Positions 1 to 5,612 of a stretch of 5,950 nt of DNA are shown piece after piece. The stretch comes from Anaerolineaceae bacterium (GTDB lineage Bacteria; Chloroflexota; Anaerolineae; Anaerolineales; Anaerolineaceae). Under the pieces are notes generated by a model that saw only the letters and a program-made list of their open reading frames with translations, searched no databases and was not told the origin of the DNA. A program made the position numbers and the translations under genes. The stretch is taken from NCBI GenBank assembly GCA_003158355.1, contig PMIV01000184.1:1-5950 (forward strand), read 5' to 3'. The stretch's first letter is position 1. The number at the start of each line of letters is the position of its first letter.

Positions 1-438
1 AACAAAACCAGCCGTCTCTATCAAGCATTGGTGGAAAAAGAATTTGCCACCAGTGTTTACGGCGGGCTGCAAGCCACCATTGATCCGCACTTATACAACA
101 TCAATATCACCATCCGGCCTGAACACAAGCCGGAAAAGGTGCTTGCTCTCATCGACGCTGAGATCGACCATCTGCAGCAAATCCTCATCCCCCAGGCTGA
201 AATTGACCGAGCTGTCAAACAGGCGCGCGCCCTCTTTGCCTACGGCTCAGAGAATATCACCAACCAGGGTTTCTGGTTGGGCTACCCAGAAATGTTCGAC
301 CATTACGACTGGTTTAATCAGTATGTTGAAAGGCTTAACCAGGTGACCCCTAAAAAGATCCAACAGGCGCTACAGGAATATCTCAAACCCGAACGGCGGG
401 TTGTCGGCATTTATCTCCCAGAGGAGGTGCAGGCATGA
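1..438 (+). CDS. M16-family zinc peptidase, C-terminal part (5' end outside window)
   Basis: The frame is open from base 1, giving 145 residues of the C-terminal end of an M16 (pitrilysin/processing-peptidase-like) protein; the start and any HxxEH zinc motif lie upstream. The visible part begins with SRLYQALVEKEF, which aligns with the segment that normally carries the substrate-binding Arg/Tyr pair (pattern REK-x-G-L-A-Y). Here Arg is replaced by Val (VEK), and the position aligned with the Tyr is Ser. The rest is the usual C-terminal alpha/beta domain, with a helix rich in Glu/Gln/Ala and the 'VTPKKIQQALQEYLKPERRVVGIYLP' type of ending written here in part only: VTPKKIQQAL then LKPERRVVGIYLP. 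Its stop overlaps the next start by 4 nt (ATGA), which implies translational coupling. I infer that it is the zinc-bearing partner of the following gene, forming an M16B-type heterodimer. Family assignment is fairly sure; the presence of HxxEH is not visible. Confidence 0.85.
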   Translation, partial: NKTSRLYQALVEKEFATSVYGGLQATIDPHLYNINITIRPEHKPEKVLALIDAEIDHLQQILIPQAEIDRAVKQARALFAYGSENITNQGFWLGYPEMFDHYDWFNQYVERLNQVTPKKIQQALQEYLKPERRVVGIYLPEEVQA

Positions 439-1730
439 CACAGCCCGTTGCTTACACAGACATCCATTCCCTTCCAGGGCCGGAAGATATCCTTCGCAAA
501 GTTCTCCCCAATGGAATTACGATCCTGACACGCAGCAATTTTAACAGTCCTTCGGTAGTGCTTACCGGATATATCGCAGCAGGCAGTTATCTCGACCCAC
601 TCGAACAATTGGGGTTGGCGCATTTCACTGCTTCTGCTCTAACAAGGGGTACTAAAACTCAGACTTTTCAACAAATATTCGACCGGCTCGAATCTGCCGG
701 AGCCAGCCTCGGCTTTGGCGCAAGCGTGCATAACACCAGTTTCAGCGGCCGTTCATTGGTTGAAGATCTGCCTTTGCTTATCGATTTGCTGGCCGATTGT
801 TTACGCCGCCCAACCTTTCCTGAAGAATATGTGAAGCGGCTGCAAGTTCAATTCCTCACCAGTCTCTCCATACGGGCGCAGGATACTGCAGAAATGGCTG
901 CCATCACCTTCGATGAACTTCTCTTTGGCAACCACCCCTACGGACGTCCCGAAGATGGCTTTATTGAGACCATTCAAAAGATCACCCGGGCGGATCTGGT
1001 TCGGTTCCATCAGCAGTACTATCACCCGCAGAATCTGGTGATCGTTGTGGTGGGAGCCGTGGAAGCCCAGTCTGTTTTTGATGTGATCGAAGCCGCCCTG
1101 GGAGATTGGCAAAACCCGGCCAAGGTCCAGTCTGCTGAACTGGCGGAAATTATTCCACCCACGCAAACCATCCGCCGCCACCTGGATATTCCCGGTAAAA
1201 GTCAGACCGATCTCATTATGGGAATGCTGGGACCGAAACGCAAATCTCCAGATTACCTGATAGCTTCTCTGGGAAATAATGTTCTGGGTCAATTTGGCAT
1301 GATGGGCCGCATCGGTGCTGCCGTGCGGGAAAAAGCCGGCCTGGCGTATGATGCCTCCACCAGTCTGAACGCCTGGATCGACGGCGGTTCCTGGGAAGTC
1401 TCCGCCGGGGTCAACCCGGTCAATTTGCAAAAAGCCATCGATCTGATCTTGCAAGAGCTGCACACATTCATTCAAGAACCGGTTTCAGCCGATGAACTCT
1501 CCGATAGCCAGGCAAATTATATTGGCCGTCTGCCGCTATCTCTGGAATCCAATGCAGGTGTGGCAAATTCGATCTTGAATTTGGAACGTTTCGACCTCGG
1601 TTTGGATTATTTGCAGCGTTATGCCCAGATCATCCAAACTGTCACCCCTGAGGCCATCCTTGAAGTGGCACGTAAGTATGTTCATCCGGATAATCTCGTC
1701 ATAGTCAGTGCAGGATCTAAAAATGAATAA
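435..1730 (+). CDS. M16-family peptidase-like protein, non-catalytic (Arg/Tyr-bearing) subunit
   Basis: This 431-residue protein has the length and two-domain layout of M16B proteins. The start at 435 has a strong Shine-Dalgarno (GAGGAGG, 421-427). Residues 20-60 show the usual opening: LPNGITILT, then GYIAAGSYLDP, then LGLAHF. Where active members carry HxxEH this protein has H63-F-T-A-S67, so the catalytic Glu and second His are missing and it should not bind zinc or cleave by itself. The interdomain mark HPYGRP is at 167-172. The second domain keeps the Arg/Tyr pair: VREK-AGLAY, with R298 and Y305. In known M16B heterodimers one subunit supplies HxxEH and the other Arg/Tyr; here the upstream neighbour lacks Arg/Tyr, so the two look complementary. 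There is no signal peptide, so it is probably cytoplasmic. The natural substrate cannot be told from the sequence. Confidence 0.92.
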   Translation: MTQPVAYTDIHSLPGPEDILRKVLPNGITILTRSNFNSPSVVLTGYIAAGSYLDPLEQLGLAHFTASALTRGTKTQTFQQIFDRLESAGASLGFGASVHNTSFSGRSLVEDLPLLIDLLADCLRRPTFPEEYVKRLQVQFLTSLSIRAQDTAEMAAITFDELLFGNHPYGRPEDGFIETIQKITRADLVRFHQQYYHPQNLVIVVVGAVEAQSVFDVIEAALGDWQNPAKVQSAELAEIIPPTQTIRRHLDIPGKSQTDLIMGMLGPKRKSPDYLIASLGNNVLGQFGMMGRIGAAVREKAGLAYDASTSLNAWIDGGSWEVSAGVNPVNLQKAIDLILQELHTFIQEPVSADELSDSQANYIGRLPLSLESNAGVANSILNLERFDLGLDYLQRYAQIIQTVTPEAILEVARKYVHPDNLVIVSAGSKNE

Positions 1731-2121
1731 TCAAAAACTTGCCAGTGGTGTTGATATGGTGAAAATTGACCGCTTCCAAAACCTCGATCCGGCCATTCGC
1801 GCCCGCTTTATTAACCGGGTTTACACGCCAATTGAGATCAAATTATGCGCCGACCGCAATGAGAGCCTGGCCGGACGCTTTGCCGCGAAAGAAGCAGTGG
1901 CGAAAACGCTCGGCTGCGGCATTGGTCCGGTGCGCTGGCAGGATATTGAGATCCAGGCGACCGAAGAATTACAGCCGCTACTGATCCTCCATGGTCCCGC
2001 CTCAGAAGCTGCCCAACGCCTGGGGTTGAGTCAGTGGTCTGTCTCCATCACGCACACACAGGAATACGCCATGGCCTTTGTGGTTGCCTTAGGAACACTC
2101 TCTACCACTATCAGCGATTAA
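1723..2121 (+). CDS. acpS: Holo-[acyl-carrier-protein] synthase AcpS
   Basis: AcpS transfers 4'-phosphopantetheine from CoA to a serine of apo-ACP, switching on fatty-acid synthesis in the cytoplasm. The 132-residue product is close to the normal AcpS length (about 120-130). It shows both signatures: GVDMVKIDRF (residues 9-18) with Mg-ligand D11, and RFAAKEAVAKTLG (52-64) with Mg-ligand E57. The C-terminal SVSITHTQEYAMAFVV matches the 'SxSHxxxxAxAxV' strand, with His-Thr in place of the usual Ser-His context. I chose ATG 1723 because AGGA at 1712-1715 sits 7 nt upstream. A GTG at 1708 in the same frame would add five residues but has no better ribosome site. It overlaps the upstream M16 gene by 8 nt, so the two are probably coupled. 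No inactivating change was seen. Confidence 0.95.
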   Translation: MNNQKLASGVDMVKIDRFQNLDPAIRARFINRVYTPIEIKLCADRNESLAGRFAAKEAVAKTLGCGIGPVRWQDIEIQATEELQPLLILHGPASEAAQRLGLSQWSVSITHTQEYAMAFVVALGTLSTTISD

Positions 2122-2128
2122 GAGTTCC

Positions 2129-2791
2129 ATGCGCATATTGTCAATCAGTGATGTTGAAATCGGTTTCATCTACAGCCCCATGATATTGGAACGATTTCAA
2201 GCCATTGATCTGATCATTAGCTGCGGAGATTTGCCTTATTACTACCTGGAATATATCCTGACCATGTTGAATGTTCCGCTGTATTACGTACGCGGCAACC
2301 ATGCCAGCAAAACAGAATTCTCCAGCTCCGGTGACCGCTCGTCCCCGTGGGGCGGCCGCGATCTGAATCAGCGCGTGATGAAGGATGATACTGGCCTGTT
2401 GTTGGCTGGTTTGGAAGGTTCGCTCCGCTACAACAACGGCCCGTATCAGTACACCCAGAACGAATATTGGCTGAAAGCCTTTCACCTGGCGCCCATGCTG
2501 ATGTTAAACAAACTGCGTTATGGCCGCGCTCTGGATATTCTGGTAACGCATTCCCCTCCCTGGAAAATACATGACGACAACGATCTGCCGCACCAGGGCA
2601 TCAAAGCGTTTCGATGGCTCATCGATGTGTTTAAACCCACCTACCATTTGCACGGTCATATCCATGTTTACCGTCGGGATGTCGTCACCGAGACCCAAAT
2701 CGGTCCAACCAAAGTGATCAATACTTACGGTTTTCGTGAACTCGAAATGAAGACCCCATGCCTCCCGCGGCAAAAGAAATCTAAGGAGTAA
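2129..2791 (+). CDS. Calcineurin-like metallophosphoesterase
   Basis: This 220-residue protein is of the calcineurin-like phosphoesterase superfamily (two-metal phosphomono/diesterases). The motifs appear in order: SD8-x-E10 near the N-terminus, CGD34LP, RGN57H58, TH141SPP, and HGH177-I-H179. Most metal and catalytic positions are therefore present. The exception is the first block, where the usual D-x-H is D-V-E, replacing the metal-ligand His by Glu (E10). Residues 65-80 form a Ser/Gly/Arg-rich loop after the GNH block. There is no signal peptide, so it should be cytoplasmic. The substrate cannot be inferred. The gene starts 7 nt after acpS, with only a weak ribosome site (AAGAG, 2120-2124). 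It is followed after 5 nt by the ParB-like gene, so the two are very likely co-expressed and may act together. Confidence 0.88.
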   Translation: MRILSISDVEIGFIYSPMILERFQAIDLIISCGDLPYYYLEYILTMLNVPLYYVRGNHASKTEFSSSGDRSSPWGGRDLNQRVMKDDTGLLLAGLEGSLRYNNGPYQYTQNEYWLKAFHLAPMLMLNKLRYGRALDILVTHSPPWKIHDDNDLPHQGIKAFRWLIDVFKPTYHLHGHIHVYRRDVVTETQIGPTKVINTYGFRELEMKTPCLPRQKKSKE

Positions 2792-2796
2792 TACTG

Positions 2797-3738
2797 ATGG
2801 GCTCTCAAAATCCTGATCCCAATTCACCCAATTTTTTTAGCCAAACCGCACACGGTGATTTTTCGCATGCTTATCGTAAAGGTTTCCTGAATGCGATGAT
2901 CAAATGGATCCAGCGGGAAAATAACGACCTGCTGCCCTTTGATGAAGTCCGCAAGCGCATTCCTATTCGCGGACAGCACTACGTCGGTCTGAAACAGATC
3001 GAAACCGATAAGATTGTCGGATCTGTCAGCCGGTTCAATGATTTCGACCGCGCCTTTCTGCCCCGGCAAACAAATACGCGCAGCCGCTGGGAAAGCATTG
3101 ACCGGGCGTATTTCCAGGATGTGATCCTGCCGCCGGTGGATGTTTACAAGATCGGCGATGTCTTTTTCGTCAAAGATGGCAATCACCGGGTTTCTGTCGC
3201 CAAAGAACGCGGACAGGCTTATATGGATGCCTATGTCATTGAGGTGGATATTCCCGGAACATTGGATGAAAATGTGAACCTGGATAATTTGATCATGGTG
3301 CAGGAATATGCCGAGTTTCTCAACACCACCCACCTGGACGAATATTATCCTACTCAGAATTTCAAATTCTCGATCGCGGGCCAGTACGAAAAAGTATTGC
3401 AGCACATCAGCGTGCACCAATGGTTCATGGGCGAGGCGCTGCACCACCCCATTGAATATACGGATGCGGTCAAAGGCTGGTATAAAGACCTCTATCTGCC
3501 TTTGCTCAAGATCATTCGCAAACATAAGATCCTCGAGAATTTCCCGGGGCGCACCGAGATGGATCTTTACCTGTGGATCATCGAACATCGTTGGTATTTA
3601 GGAGAAGAACGTCACCGCTCCATCAGTCTGGAAACGGCTGCTGTCAATTTTGCGCAAAAGTTTTCGCAGCGGCCTTTCCGGCACATTCGTCAGTTTTTCG
3701 GCCGGCTATTCCACAAAAAGAAAAACGGACAGGAATAA
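2797..3738 (+). CDS. ParB/sulfiredoxin-like-fold protein with unassigned C-terminal region
   Basis: This is a 313-residue protein of uncertain function. Around residues 70-150 it resembles a ParB N-terminal/sulfiredoxin-like domain: IVGSVSRFNDFDRAFLPR (73-90), then a 'parameter' strand LPPVDVYKIGDVFFVKDGNHR, given in pieces as LPPVDVYKIG (111-120) and FVKDGNHRVSVAKERG (124-139). DGNHR (127-131) stands where ParB proteins carry the nucleotide-binding G-E-R-R type motif. There is no recognisable helix-turn-helix, so a partitioning role is not supported. The C-terminal half (about 190-290) is aromatic- and His-rich, with FPGRTEMDLYLWIIEHRWYL at 249-268, and the tail ends in a basic stretch HKKKNGQE. 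It starts 5 nt after the phosphoesterase stop, with AAGGAG (2783-2788) as ribosome site. It is the last gene of the run; its stop codon lies in the loop of the terminator hairpin. A CTP- or nucleotide-handling role is possible but unproven. Confidence 0.8.
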   Translation: MGSQNPDPNSPNFFSQTAHGDFSHAYRKGFLNAMIKWIQRENNDLLPFDEVRKRIPIRGQHYVGLKQIETDKIVGSVSRFNDFDRAFLPRQTNTRSRWESIDRAYFQDVILPPVDVYKIGDVFFVKDGNHRVSVAKERGQAYMDAYVIEVDIPGTLDENVNLDNLIMVQEYAEFLNTTHLDEYYPTQNFKFSIAGQYEKVLQHISVHQWFMGEALHHPIEYTDAVKGWYKDLYLPLLKIIRKHKILENFPGRTEMDLYLWIIEHRWYLGEERHRSISLETAAVNFAQKFSQRPFRHIRQFFGRLFHKKKNGQE

Positions 3739-3751
3739 TTCTGTCCGTTTT
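3722..3751. terminator. Bidirectional intrinsic terminator between convergent genes
   Basis: AAAACGGACAG (3722-3732) pairs perfectly with CTGTCCGTTTT (3741-3751), an 11-bp stem with an 8-nt loop. On the + strand the stem ends in T4 after the ParB-like gene, whose stop codon (3736-3738) is in the loop. On the - strand the same stem is followed by T5-C-T5 (3725 down to 3715), a better U-tract, 20 nt beyond the stop of the small convergent gene. It therefore likely ends both transcripts. Confidence 0.85.
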
Positions 3752-3771
3752 GTGACTGCACATTATTTTCA

Positions 3772-4008
3772 TTAGACCCGTGCGGAAGTTTTCACTCCCA
3801 GCCAGAAATGATTTGGCAGCACCATTTGATTTCCCTGTAAATCGATCCCGCTGGTACGGGCGGGTTTTTCGGGCATCATGCTGGGATTGACATAGCAAAG
3901 GTCTGGTTTTTGACCATATTTGCTCTGATAATATTCGGTTGCTCGCTGAATTTTAGTGACAATATCAACTTTTGGGTCATTATCAAACCAGAGCATTCCA
4001 GTGTTCAT
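3772..4008 (-). CDS. Small conserved-looking hypothetical protein under a LexA-like promoter
   Basis: I do not recognise a characterised family for this 78-residue protein. Support for a real gene is strong. It has a clear ribosome site (AGGAG, 4019-4015 on the - strand, 6 nt before the ATG), an upstream perfect-consensus promoter, a terminator just downstream, and no competing gene on the other strand. The N-terminal part is MNTGMLWFDN followed by a predicted amphipathic helix (residues 14-31, IVTKIQRATEYYQSKYG). Then comes a short strand-like segment PDLCYVNPSMM (35-45) with the only Cys (C38), a polar loop, and a hydrophobic strand pair, IDLQGNQMVLPNHFWLGV (55-72). There is no helix-turn-helix, signal peptide, membrane segment or zinc motif. 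The shape is of a small soluble alpha/beta protein. From its control region I infer expression during DNA damage or a similar stress; biochemical function is unknown. Confidence 0.82.
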   Translation of the reverse strand: MNTGMLWFDNDPKVDIVTKIQRATEYYQSKYGQKPDLCYVNPSMMPEKPARTSGIDLQGNQMVLPNHFWLGVKTSARV

Positions 4009-4078
4009 ATTTCTCTCCTAAACGATTATCTGCTTTTCATACTTATGCAAGTTATGGGCCAATTTATTTAGCGCTAAT

Positions 4079-4101
4079 GTTCTATATATGTATTATAGAA
4101 C
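4079..4101. promoter_or_regulatory. Perfect inverted repeat overlapping the -10 element
   Basis: GTTCTATA (4079-4086) and TATAGAAC (4094-4101) are exact reverse complements separated by 7 nt. The repeat covers the -10 hexamer and the expected start site of the small minus-strand gene, and shares its GAAC half-site (4098-4101) with the LexA-like box. It may be a second operator arrangement or a site for another dimeric regulator. Confidence 0.5.
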
Positions 4102-4120
4102 TTATGTTCGCTAGTGTCAA
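4092..4120 (-). promoter_or_regulatory. Perfect-consensus sigma70 promoter of the small minus-strand gene
   Basis: Read on the - strand, TTGACA (4120-4115) and TATAAT (4097-4092) are separated by exactly 17 nt, the textbook optimum with no mismatch in either hexamer. Transcription should begin near 4085, giving a leader of roughly 77 nt before the ATG at 4008. A promoter this strong is expected to need a repressor, and an operator-like sequence lies inside the spacer. Confidence 0.88.
4097..4110 (-). promoter_or_regulatory. Putative LexA (SOS/Cheo-type) operator in the promoter spacer
   Basis: On the - strand the sequence is C-GAAC-ATAA-GTTC-T. It contains the GAAC-N4-GTTC core of the LexA/DinR box known from Bacillus and actinobacteria (CGAAC-N4-GTTCG), with only the last flanking G changed to T. 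It fills the 3' part of the 17-nt spacer, directly abutting the -10 hexamer, so a bound repressor would block RNA polymerase. The match to the box is seen; binding by LexA is inferred. Confidence 0.65.
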
Positions 4121-4201
4121 TACCCTTTTCCAGATCAGAAAACATATCCATCTATAAGTGCAAGGAATGGGCCAACAAAAACCCGTGCAAATTTTGCCAG
4201 G

Positions 4202-4207
4202 TATAAT
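4202..4207 (+). promoter_or_regulatory. Possible -10 element for the frr operon
   Basis: TATAAT occurs here on the + strand, 118 nt before the frr ATG. No convincing -35 hexamer lies 16-18 nt upstream and there is no TGn extension, so this is only the best available candidate and would need an activator or another sigma context. Confidence 0.3.
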
Positions 4208-4325
4208 TTAATTCTTTGCCATAAAGAACATAGATTTTTTTGGGATTTTAAGGTATCCTTTAAAACATCGTTGAGCTTGATTCCAGGAACAAAAAATCTC
4301 CCGCACACCCTATCTGGAGGTCCCC

Positions 4326-4883
4326 ATGATTAAAGATTTATTGAAGGATGCAGAAAATCGCATGAAGGGAGCGATCACATCGCTTGAAGAAGACCTTTCC
4401 GGGATTCGAACCGGACGAGCCAATACAGGCTTGGTCGAAAAACTCCCCATTGAATATTACGGCATGGAAACCCCGCTTTTCCAGCTCGCCAGCATCAGCG
4501 TTCCAGAAGCACGCGTAATAATGATCAAACCATTTGATCCTTCCACCTTAAAAGCGATTGAAAAAGCCATTTTAGCTTCGGAGCTGAATTTGAACCCTAA
4601 TAATGACGGCAAAGTCATTCGCCTGAACTTGCCTCCTCTTACTGAAGACCGCCGTCGCGATCTGGTCAAACTTGTGCACACCCGCCTTGAAGAAAGCCGC
4701 ATTGCCATACGCAATATTCGCCGCGATCTCATTAAAGATATGCGCGATTTCGAAAAAGAAAAAATGATCTCGGAAGATGATCTGACTACCGGTGAAGAAG
4801 AGTTACAAAAACTTACCGACAAATTTATCGAAGAAATTGATAAAACCGGTGAGCACAAACAAAAGGAGATCATGGAGGTTTAA
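4326..4883 (+). CDS. frr: Ribosome recycling factor
   Basis: RRF, together with EF-G, splits the post-termination ribosome so that subunits can be reused; it is essential and cytoplasmic. The product is 185 residues, the standard length. Recognisable segments are the N-terminal helix with GIRTGRANTGLVEKL (about 26-40), the domain II strands ending in VPEARVIMIKPFDPS (59-73), NPNNDGKVIRLNLPPLTEDRRR (91-112, conserved hinge region), and the long helices with ESRIAIRNIRRD (about 122-133) and the acidic C-terminus. The start at 4326 has GGAGG (4316-4320) 5 nt upstream. It is the first gene of a + strand group with uppS and cdsA, as in many bacteria. pyrH, its frequent upstream partner, is not present in this window. 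No anomaly was seen in the protein. Confidence 0.98.
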   Translation: MIKDLLKDAENRMKGAITSLEEDLSGIRTGRANTGLVEKLPIEYYGMETPLFQLASISVPEARVIMIKPFDPSTLKAIEKAILASELNLNPNNDGKVIRLNLPPLTEDRRRDLVKLVHTRLEESRIAIRNIRRDLIKDMRDFEKEKMISEDDLTTGEEELQKLTDKFIEEIDKTGEHKQKEIMEV

Positions 4884-4900
4884 CCTTCTGATCACTGCAT

Positions 4901-5611
4901 ATGCCTGAAGAATTCAAGAAACTCCCTACCCATATTGCCATTATCATGGACGGCAACGGACGTTGGGCGACCGCGCGCGGTCTGCCCAGAGCGGAAGGGC
5001 ACAGGGTTGGTACCGAAGCCGTACGCCGGGTGGTGCGCTCCTGCATTGATTTTGGCATTAAATATCTGACGATCTATGCCTTTTCCACCGAGAACTGGGC
5101 TCGCCCTCAAGAAGAGGTCAACGGCCTGATGATGCTTTTGGAAACGGTGGTAGTCAACGAGCTGGATGAACTGCACCGCGAGGGGGTACGTATTCAACAC
5201 ATCGGCCGTCTGGAATCCTTACCCGCAGGTCTGGGCGCCAAGATCAAAAAAGCCGTCGAGGTCACCCGCAACAACCAAAGATTGGTGTTTACCATTGCCT
5301 GGAATTATGGCGGCCGGGATGAAATTATCTGCGCCATCCAAAATATTATCAAAGACGGCATTGCTCCCGAAAATGTGACCGAAGAATTGGTCAGCGGTTA
5401 TCTCTTCACCAGCAATTCACCCGATCCAGAACTACTCATCCGTACCTCAGGGGAACAGCGCTTGAGCAATTTCCTATTGTGGCAGACTGCTTATTCCGAG
5501 TGGGTAGTTACACCTGTTTTCTGGCCCGATTTTGATAAAGAAGATCTGCGCAAAGCCATCATCGAATACGGAAACCGCGACCGGCGCTTTGGCAAGGTAT
5601 CCAGCAAATAA
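4901..5611 (+). CDS. uppS: Undecaprenyl diphosphate synthase (cis-isoprenyl transferase)
   Basis: This enzyme extends farnesyl diphosphate with isopentenyl diphosphate in cis to make the C55 carrier lipid for peptidoglycan and other wall polymers; it acts at the inner face of the membrane. The 236-residue protein carries all family marks: HIAIIMDGNGRWA (11-23) with catalytic D17, H34 in EGHRVG, FSTENW (61-66), WNYGGRDEI (134-142), and PDPELLIRTSGEQRLSNF (174-191) with the diphosphate-binding R181 and R187, followed by E200. The start is odd: ATG 4901 is the first in-frame ATG after a TGA at 4889, yet it has no clear Shine-Dalgarno. The nearest GGAGG is within the end of frr, more than 20 nt away. 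Translation coupled to frr (17-nt gap) is likely. A longer-chain or shorter-chain cis-prenyl product cannot be excluded. Confidence 0.97.
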   Translation: MPEEFKKLPTHIAIIMDGNGRWATARGLPRAEGHRVGTEAVRRVVRSCIDFGIKYLTIYAFSTENWARPQEEVNGLMMLLETVVVNELDELHREGVRIQHIGRLESLPAGLGAKIKKAVEVTRNNQRLVFTIAWNYGGRDEIICAIQNIIKDGIAPENVTEELVSGYLFTSNSPDPELLIRTSGEQRLSNFLLWQTAYSEWVVTPVFWPDFDKEDLRKAIIEYGNRDRRFGKVSSK

Positions 5612-5612
5612 A

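Larger units (their letters stand above)
4047..4175. repeat. Imperfect 16-nt direct repeat flanking the promoter/operator
   Basis: GCAAGTTATGGGCCAA (4047-4062) and GCAAGGAATGGGCCAA (4160-4175) agree at 14 of 16 positions, in the same orientation and 113 nt apart, one on each side of the minus-strand promoter. The shared 9-mer ATGGGCCAA is exact. They could be sites for a looping regulator or a chance or duplication relic; the sequence alone does not decide. Confidence 0.35.
4009..4325. other. AT-rich divergent intergenic region between the small gene and frr
   Basis: These 317 nt separate two divergently read genes. The left part holds the leader of the small minus-strand gene, with a 10-bp palindrome TTAGCGCTAA (4068-4077) and a small imperfect hairpin (4038-4044 with 4049-4056), followed by its promoter and operators. 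The right part must contain the frr promoter and leader. It has an imperfect palindrome TTTTAAGG-TAT-CCTTTAAAA (4246-4265, one bulged base). I see no RNA gene, riboswitch of a known class, or credible further ORF. Confidence 0.7.

Noticed and set aside
801..1475. Open frame of 224 codons on the - strand
   Set aside because: It is antisense to the M16 gene and is explained by the codon pattern of that gene; no motif or ribosome site supports it.
2824..3588. Long open frame of 254 codons on the - strand
   Set aside because: It lies wholly opposite the ParB-like gene, whose frame has a good ribosome site and a recognisable motif; the antisense translation shows no family features.
2797..3738. 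Chromosome-partitioning ParB
   Set aside because: There is only a ParB-like N-terminal core; no helix-turn-helix, no parA neighbour and no parS-like site were seen.
3972..4157. 61-codon + strand frame across the intergenic region
   Set aside because: It begins with TTG without a ribosome site, overlaps the start of the small minus-strand gene, and runs through that gene's promoter; the composition is that of AT-rich non-coding DNA.
4187..4197. Small palindrome GCAAA-T-TTTGC as an operator
   Set aside because: Arms of five bases in AT-rich DNA are expected by chance, and no element around it supports a role.
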